62,000 nucleotides of DNA from NCBI GenBank assembly GCA_014529385.2, contig CM043968.1:3312501-3374500 (forward strand). Direction: 5' to 3'. The DNA comes from Adiantum capillus-veneris (Eukaryota; Streptophyta; Polypodiopsida; Polypodiales; Pteridaceae). Both the position numbers and the translations under genes were made by a program. Each line of letters starts with the position of its first letter. The first letter of the stretch is position 1. Below, one piece after another: positions 55,690 to 62,000 of the stretch. The notes under the pieces were generated by a model that searched no databases, was not told the DNA's origin, and worked only from the letters and a program-made list of their open reading frames with translations.

Positions 55690-57200
55690 GCTCATTCACA
55701 AAGTGAGAGTCTATCACTTAAAACCTTTAAAGGGCAGCGAAAATGTTTTCCATACATAAACTTTGTCACAGTTAGCAACATAGTCGGTAGCCACCAATAA
55801 ATACTTGGTTTGATCTTGATGCACACTAGTCTATACCCCATCGTTCAAATGGAAGCCACACCAAGGAGATATTAAACGGTCCATTCGCTTGTGATGGGTT
55901 GGTTTTCGAGCACGTCTCTGAGAAGTGTCACAATACTTACCATAAAGCATCGTATCTTTGAACATGAAGCCATGTTACAACGAACGTACCTTCTCCTCCC
56001 TAAAATAGAACGGACGTTCCGGGCCCAAGTGGTTAGGGAACGCCATCCAGAATGGAAACACGTTCCGGTTCTGAAATACTACCGGGAATGCACATTTCGG
56101 ATTGCCAGAATACGCGTTCCAAAACATGTGCGGATCACATTTTAGTCGGCCAATTTTTAACAAAAAAACAAATTTCAAAATTTTGTGCCATTTTTGGCGA
56201 CCATTTTGAGCGCTCTCTTGAAATTATTTTTTTTGTTTTGGGTTGGGGGGGGGGCTTTCCTATATAGGATGGACGTGCATCGTGGGCAAATGTACCTAGA
56301 AACACCCTTAGATATGATTCTATTTGGACTACTAGAGTTCAAAAGCTCAGCTAAGGGCTTTTTTTGTAGGAGGAGGCACCACTTTTCTAAGGCCAACGTC
56401 TACTTTTAAGAGGCAACTATCTGGTAGGTCTTCAGTCATTCCAAAGGCTTGCTCCCTAGAGTCTAACCTAAGCATAGTCATCACACGTATTTTCATGGCA
56501 AAGTAGAATATCAAAATCAAATGCTTGGAACAATAGCAACCACCTTCAGACTCTCCCTGTCACTTGGGGCTTATTTAGCAGATATTTTAAAGCATGATGA
56601 TTAATAATAACATTGAAATGAGTTCCTTATAAAGAGTGCTAGAAATTTTGAGAAGCATACACTACAGCCAAAAGTTCCCTCTTTTTAGTACTACAGTTCT
56701 TGTCCGCCGCAGTGAAAAGTTGACTTGCATAATAGATGGGCCTATCCAATTGTACTCACTTATAGGTTGTGACAAAATTGCACCAATAGTAGTGAGACTT
56801 GCATCTTTATGTATGTGGAATGTGTTGGACCAATCAAAAGCCACCAAAATAGTAGCTTTAGCAAAGCGTTTCTTAAGCTAGGTGTGAGCTTGATCTTCAT
56901 ATTGTGTCGATTGAAAAGGCACCATTTTACTACATGGCCTAAAAGAGTTGAGGCACCAAAAAATGACACTTGTTGGGGTCAAGCTTCAAACGTGCTTCTT
57001 AACACCTTTTAAATATCTCTACTAATTGATTAAGGTGTTCATGGAAACTCTCAACTATAGTGGAACATTGTGCACCTGTAAAATTAGAGAATTCATCCAT
57101 GCAGAATCGTGAGAAACGTGAGCAACAGTGGATTGAAGACGATTATAGACTGTAACAAAGGCAGTCTTGATCTGATCATTAGGGTGGATTGGTTTCCTTG
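55690..57200 (-). pseudogene. G8 gypsy pol remnant (RT, RNase H, integrase)
   Basis: Strongly decayed. From right to left: RT pieces (about 57050-57160), thumb KLDPNKCHFLVPQLF near 56950-57000, RNase H FHIHKDASLTTIGAILSQP at about 56760-56825 and YYASQLF-like below it, then integrase with HFSETCSK and DQTKYLLVATDYVANCDK near 55765-55815. Stops and shifts are in nearly every block. About 55970-56260 between RNase H and integrase is rich in GTTCCGG-like words and may be an inserted hAT-type MITE, but I could not fix ends. Confidence 0.75.
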
Positions 57201-57410
57201 GCTAGGAAGGGCCGCTTAATTGATTTGCTCCAAGGTGGTGATGCCTCCTTGAAAGAGAATGGCATAGGGTTGACGTAGAAGGCATGGATCCAGTGGCTTT
57301 GATATCGCGTGTATTGGTGGCAATGGGAAAGGTTGGATCAAGTGATTATGTCCTTGAATCAATTTGTTGGTAATCTAACTTGTGTCCTATTATTTGTTGT
57401 AGGACAGTGC
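57201..57410. other. Sequence upstream of methyltransferase-like gene
   Basis: No clear coding. It ends in TATTTGTTGTAG, a plausible 3' splice site for the next exon. Confidence 0.35.
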
Positions 57411-60110
57411 TTGAGATGGCCGAGAAAATGGAGGGCGAGCATCAGCACGTTGCTATCCAACACGAGAAGGCTGAAGAGAGGCATGGTTGCACACTTGCAC
57501 ACACATTACATACATACAGACGGAACCACTTTGACAAAGCCTTCAAGAAGTGGAGTGCACAGATCAAGTCCACACAAGATCCCGAAGAGCAACCCCACTT
57601 TGCTTGCACGGCATGACGCATGTTGTACAGGTTTGACATCAAGTCCACACAAGATCTTCGGGCAACCCCACTTTGCTTGCACGGCATGACGCATGTTGTA
57701 CAGGTTTGACATCTTTGATTGACACATTAAGAATGTTGTAGGATACACTAATCTTGTTTTCGGTGGCTCAAAACATTGTGTTCTGTCTTGTAGATGGTGG
57801 AGAGATGCTCTTGTCTTTCCCATTCCCGAGCACCCCAATGATTAATCTTGCAGGTTGGAGAGAGAGGAAACGGGCTTATATCCGGGCGCATGGATAGACG
57901 ACTTGCGATCAAAGGGAGCGTGGCTCAAGTGTCCTTGGTGGCTGGATTACCCGGACAAGCAGTACCCACCCAAAGAGGAAGCGCTATACATAGGAATGTA
58001 CTATGTAGATTTTACCTTTGCCATGGAATACGACATGGGCACAAGAATAACTGTTCTTTTTTAATTAATAGCGGAGCATATTGCTTCACGAAAAAAAGCC
58101 GTTGTGATAGAGGATGCACTATCTCCAAACACAACGAAGAAACCAGACAAAAAGAAACAGGCCTCGAAGAAAGACCCAAAGACTGGCTCCACATCGGCCC
58201 CGCAAGCATTATTGGCTGACTGGCAACGTGGGAAGAGAAAGAAGAGAGTTGTTGCATCTAGTGATAGTGAGAGCGAGAATGTGGTTGAGGAGTATTTTTT
58301 ATAGAAGTCAGTGATAGTGCTCATAGCGTTGGTGCTATGAGCCACAGTGTACCGACACTTTCCTTCACTCCGAGACCAGTAGGGGACATCCAGGAGTCCC
58401 CTCCATGTTCACCATCACATGGTGGGCTGCTAAGGACCAATCGAACATGGCCAAAGTGGTCGGACAAAACCCTCCAGGGACGTGAAAATGGTTAATGTTG
58501 TGTTGTTCTCTTTAGCATTGCTTGAAAGATCTATTTGATCTTATGTTGAGCATACAGCTATGCATGTAGAGCCACACCACCTTGTCGTGCATGCTAGTGT
58601 CAAGTGCTTGGCAAAAGCTATTCCAAAAGTGTTGTGCAATGATAGGTAAGCCACGCTAATTTACCTTCATAGTTATGTCCACAATTTTAGTGCTAACAAA
58701 GATTGCATGCAATTCTATGCAGTCACTATGTAGATTCTTGGGCTCTCTAGCAGCAACAGGGCAGATGCACCCCAGCTTGAGATTGGGTGGCGTACGTTTG
58801 ATGTACGTGGCCTTTCCCTTACACACATGGCCACATGTAGCTAGCACGGGTGGGGTTTCTTTATGGAACCAATGGGATAGTGAGCTTGTGGATGTTGCAT
58901 TCCTTCTGGCAACCGAGTTTCTTTTGGTTGATGGCATGGTTATTGCAACATGTTGTGCAGAACGTCTTTCCATTGTCACTTTGAAGGCAGAGGGAGCTCA
59001 TTTCCAGTTGTTGAGAATATTGTACATACGGCTGCCGGAATCTAGCTGCATGACTGTTCAGGACTATGTAGAGGAATGTTATTTTTTGTTTTGATATTGA
59101 ATAGTATCTTTGATGTTCACATTTCAAAATATCAACGTTTTAATGTTATTCGTAGGTTGTTACTTTGTTGTTAGTCATTTTTTCACCCCCTAGAACCAGT
59201 GGGTGTCGGCTTTTGAGGTATGATCGAGCGGATGGAGAGATTGCAGCAAATGTACGTGGCTTCTTTGCAGATGACGACATGTTGTGGGAAAAGCTACTAG
59301 GTACAGATTCCACATAGTGGACGCTTGATCATATGGGCAGGCCTTATCGTAAAGGTGTTGAGAGGAGTCCAGCGTTTTCCAGGTACTAGAAACTTATTGA
59401 ATGTTTTTTTTTCATGTTCCTATAAAATTAGAGGTATAACAAATCTAAAGATTTCTGTTGTTTTGTAGATGGCTACTAGGTACCTTCACGAACATGGGAG
59501 ATGTTGTGTTGGGCTATTTTGCAGGAGTGGGGACATTGGCAGCACAATGTTTACTACTACGTAGGCATTGCATCAGTTGTGAGAAGGATTGGTCAATTTT
59601 CAGTGCTTGTCTAGAGCCGGCTCAACGCATACCTTCCGATTTAGGCTCAACATTGATGTTTTGTAGGAGTGATAGAGCTCAGGTAACTAAGCATCCGAAG
59701 CAGGTGACAGAGCAGATTCATCCATTGGAGCCACCTTTGCCGACACCACTAAGCAATCAGGACGGGGCAGTAGCAGCTCCGTATACTACTTTCACGGCCC
59801 CAGTTTTGGCATGGCGTGCAACTGGACCATCTCCCACTGCATTCAATGCCTCCACATCTGAGGCCCCACCCAGAGTTGATCCATTGCCTCTTTCAATACC
59901 TATAGCCCCCCCCCACATATGGTTCGTACCCTCTCCCATTTGGAGGAGTTCCCCCACCATTTGGTGCACTGCCCCCATTGGCACGACCTTTGTTTCCTCC
60001 TGGAGTATATGGCCCCCCACCGCCCTTCTTTCATCCACCTCACCCATGATGTATCCCCCCCATATGTATTTACTTTCGATGCAATGGAACACATAGGTTT
60101 GGGGTTTTCT
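57411..60110 (+). pseudogene. Multi-exon gene resembling a beta-class amino DNA methyltransferase
   Basis: Exon-like blocks end or start at good splice sites: TTGTTGTAG/57411, TCTTGTAG/57794, TCTTGCAG/57853, CTCTTTAG/58515, GATAG/GTAAG near 58645, CTATGCAG/58722, CCCCTAG/59193, TTTTGTAG/59468. Their readings: coiled-coil-like EKMEGEHQHVAIQHEKAEER; GAWIDDLRSKGAWLKCPWWL...; a Lys-rich linker KKPDKKKQASKKDPKTGS; RLMYVAFPLHTWPH (place of motif IV, normally DPPY/F); WDSELVDVAFLLATEFLL and DGMVIATC; LRYDRADGEIAANVRGFFAD; and GDVVLGYFAGVGTLAAQCLL with CEKDWSIFSA, like motif I (VLDxFxGxGT). The order IV then I is that of beta-class N4-cytosine/N6-adenine enzymes. A proline-rich tail (FGGVPPPFGALPP) follows in a shifted frame after a C run at 59900. 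Motif IV is lost and the motif I Asp is Gly, so it is inactive. Family assignment is an inference. Confidence 0.45.
57563..57711 (+). repeat. Tandem duplication of about 75 bp
   Basis: ATCAAGTCCACACAAGATC...TACAGGTTTGAC occurs twice in tandem (57563-57636, 57639-57711). It breaks the first exon-like block of the methyltransferase-like gene. Confidence 0.9.
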
Positions 60111-60237
60111 ATATGAAATAGACCATAATTGTGTGTAAAGAACACCTCTTTGTCTTATCAATAGTGTATTGAATGCATCCATGGTGGTTTTTGTTTGAAT
60201 GTAAGTTGGCCGTGAACCTAGAATCAAATTTTAGTTG

Positions 60238-60241
<4 letters not shown>

Positions 60242-60280
<39 letters not shown>
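60242..60280 (+). repeat. (GA)n microsatellite
   Basis: About 20 GA dinucleotides lie between the methyltransferase-like block and the next one. Confidence 0.95.
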
Positions 60281-60284
<4 letters not shown>

Positions 60285-60329
60285 GTAGATAAAGGATCTT
60301 TTGGGAATCCACTTGCCCGATTCTTAAAA

Positions 60330-61135
60330 AGCGCTTGCCAAAAATTGCTCAGCCAAAAATTGCGCCCGCTACGGGCAACCCTGCTTTACAAACCGAAGTT
60401 ACTCAACAACCTTGTGCTTATGGGATTTCCCTTCCTCTTTAAGAGGCAAGAGAGCTTAGAAGGCCTCTTGATGAGACTCCCAAAAAGAAGACTCTCTCCC
60501 ATAAGAGAGGAGGAATCCAAAGTACAAGATAGAAGAGAATCCCTAAGTTCCTCTAAAGATGTGCCTCCATGAAGACGGCGGTCTAGACGATCGTCAACTC
60601 CTCCCAAGAGGAAATAGTCAACCCATAGTCCATCTCCTCGTCACTTCGAAAGGGAAGAAAGGAAACAAAGGAAGAAAGATGCAAGAAATAGGTCGCCCTC
60701 TTCTCCTTCTTCTTCAGCTTCCTCCTCTTCCGACTAAAGCAGCGGATATTCTCCTAGAGAATACAAGTGGAGAGGAGAGAGCCAAGATGGCTAAATGAAC
60801 GTGCATTGCTCCCGAACTATACGATCCACAGTGCACAGATGCATACACAAAAGCGAGTGACATTTATGCATTGGGCTACCTATTCGACATGTTGTAGATT
60901 TTTGGAGTGCAACCAGAAACGTTTATTTTCCAGAAGAAGTTTTTCACCACCCGGACGAAGATGTTATGAGGGCTATTCGGATTAAAGTCGATTATTGGAT
61001 GAAGCTAAAAGAGCGGGAACAAAGAAGAAATGCTTCTTACGTGTTGATTTTTTTTAAAGAACATTTAAAGACAGAACCTAACCCTGTCCAACATCCCCTT
61101 ATTGAACTTGCACCATCATTTTATCTGATTTAAAC
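60330..61135 (+). pseudogene. RS-rich and protein-kinase-like coding remnant
   Basis: The first part reads in shifting frames PKRRLSPIREEESKVQDRRE, then a stretch rich in RS/SP (RRRSRRSSTPPKRK, RNRSPSSPSSSASSSSD, about 60440-60740). A block at 60812-60895 reads CIAPELYDPQCTDAYTKASD followed by IYALGYLFDML and a stop. APE and D-x-Y-x-x-G are kinase subdomains VIII and IX. Downstream, in another frame, VFHHPDEDVMRAIRIKVDYW continues to 61130. The blocks are too short to prove one gene. It could be a decayed kinase or part of an unknown large protein. Confidence 0.35.
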
Positions 61136-61420
61136 ATTTCTATGATATACATATGTCTTGTCCAAGGTATTCTATTTTTTATTGAAGTGTATTATCTCGT
61201 TTAAAGTGGTTCACGTAATTGAGTCAATTATCTTTAGTCATTTCAAATTTGGCATGTTGAGTGTCAGTATTTCAAATTTGCCTTGTGGTTCGATTAGACG
61301 CATTTGTTGATTTTGTAGTGAATGAGAAGTTGCTATCTTGTGCATCTGTGAGATTGTTGAATCGTGAGAATATATATTTGCCAATGATATTGAATATTTT
61401 TTCTATCTGTTGATTGCAGC
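61136..61420. other. AT-rich intron-like or intergenic stretch
   Basis: No coding is seen. It ends with TGTTGATTGCAG (about 61409-61420), a good 3' splice site just before the next coding-like block. Confidence 0.4.
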
Positions 61421-61431
61421 TCTAAGAGAAA

Positions 61432-62000
61432 ATGGCCGATGGAGAACAAGATATTGGCACCCAATCACTGCCCGATGATCAACAACAAGCGGCTATTAAT
61501 GCATTTCAGTGCATGAAGTCTCTAGCACACGATATGTCGGTACAACAAGCGACACATACTGCTCGATGACTCTCAAAATGGGCAGATACAAACCACATGC
61601 AATGGAAAGAGATCAATAAAGAAGTGACAAAGGACATAATCAAGACAATATAGCCATGTGAGGATGCATAGATCAAGAAAGGAAGGTGAAAGGTTTTGAA
61701 GTGCAACCATGATGCGATCAAAGAAAACGCTGAGAGGATTTATTTGGAGGTTTATGGTCATCCCATGCACAATGCAGATTGTGCACTATATTTTGCAAAA
61801 ATGTTATATGTTCACTTTGTGCAATAGCGACTAGTAGACTTCTCGTCAAAGGAGACAACTGTTGCCACTCATGATTTAAGGGAGATTTGTGTCACTTTCA
61901 CCCAAGATGAGCTGGCATTGATAGTGGAAGACGCTGACCTACAGTTAAAGAGAGAGAAGGATATTTACACGACACAGTTGGCAGAGAAAGATGCAAAAAT
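61432..62000 (+). pseudogene. Unrecognised gene, amino-terminal part, runs off the window
   Basis: The ATG at 61432 starts MADGEQDIGTQSLPDDQQQA, followed by INAFQCMKSLAHDMS, then stops (about 61570, 61650-61690) between coding-like blocks AERIYLEVYGHPMHNADCAL and VATHDLREICVTFTQDELAL. It ends in a charged, coiled-coil-like stretch (DADLQLKREKDIYTTQLAEK) at the window edge. The coiled coil resembles in style the first block of the gene at 57411, so this could be the start of a second copy of it; that is speculation. Confidence 0.35.

Noticed and set aside
55970-56260. Second hAT MITE inside G8
   Set aside because: GTTCCGG-like words recall the hAT ends, but no CATAGTTAC termini or 8-bp duplication could be found.

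Overview
The window looks like repeat-rich nuclear DNA of a land plant. The evidence is plant-type Ty3/gypsy elements (chromodomain integrases, initiator-Met primer sites, and a Tat-like element with a second RNase H), a BED/DUF659-type hAT transposase with a normal plant-sized intron, and plant LINEs whose ORF1 carries a zinc knuckle. I cannot name the species. There are no bacterial-style genes, rRNAs, convincing tRNAs or CRISPR arrays. I see no intact host gene; every long reading frame is a transposon fragment or a decayed gene. Elements are called G1-G8 (LTR elements), L1-L3 (LINEs) and X (an unidentified duplicated sequence).

Left part (1-32.5 kb). A unit called X occurs as copy 1 on + (355-793, 11641-11734, 18114-20598) and as an inverted copy 2 (30566-32548); a third partial copy lies at 28457-29090. 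Copy 1 was hit by a Tat-like LTR element (G1, 794-11640) and by a 6.4-kb LINE (L1, 11735-18113); copy 2 keeps both sites empty. G1 itself was hit by a hAT transposon, and a segment of about 6.6 kb (1187-7817) was then inverted, so the gag-RT half of G1 and most of the hAT gene now read on the - strand while the RNase H-integrase half and the hAT tail read on +. The hAT 8-bp target duplication is still readable on both sides (3951-3958 and 8315-8322). Next come a truncated LINE (L2), a tandemly duplicated gypsy pol (G2), a deleted chromovirus (G3) and a 1-kb foldback element (29510-30565).

Middle part (32.5-47.6 kb). Two related chromovirus-type elements lie on the - strand (G4, with 5' LTR and Met primer site; G5, truncated). 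A copia-type LTR with primer site is fused to the 5' LTR of a younger chromovirus, G6, on +. G6 has two LTRs differing by about 3% and carries a 174-bp hAT-type MITE beside its primer site, with the same CATAGTTAC ends as the large hAT. Its integrase core is locally inverted.

Right part (47.6-62 kb). A 5'-truncated LINE (L3) with a 9-bp target duplication is followed by a large palindrome (49.4-52.5 kb) carrying two diverged copies of an unrecognised gene. Then come an array of LTR and LTR-plus-primer-site units filled with a GC-rich minisatellite (52.7-55.0 kb) and a decayed gypsy pol (G8). The last 4.6 kb holds degenerate multi-exon genes: one resembles a beta-class amino (N4-cytosine/N6-adenine type) DNA methyltransferase with a proline-rich tail, followed by an RS-rich/kinase-like block and the start of another unrecognised gene. 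This terminal block is the best candidate for something not routinely described, but it is decayed here and needs intact relatives.
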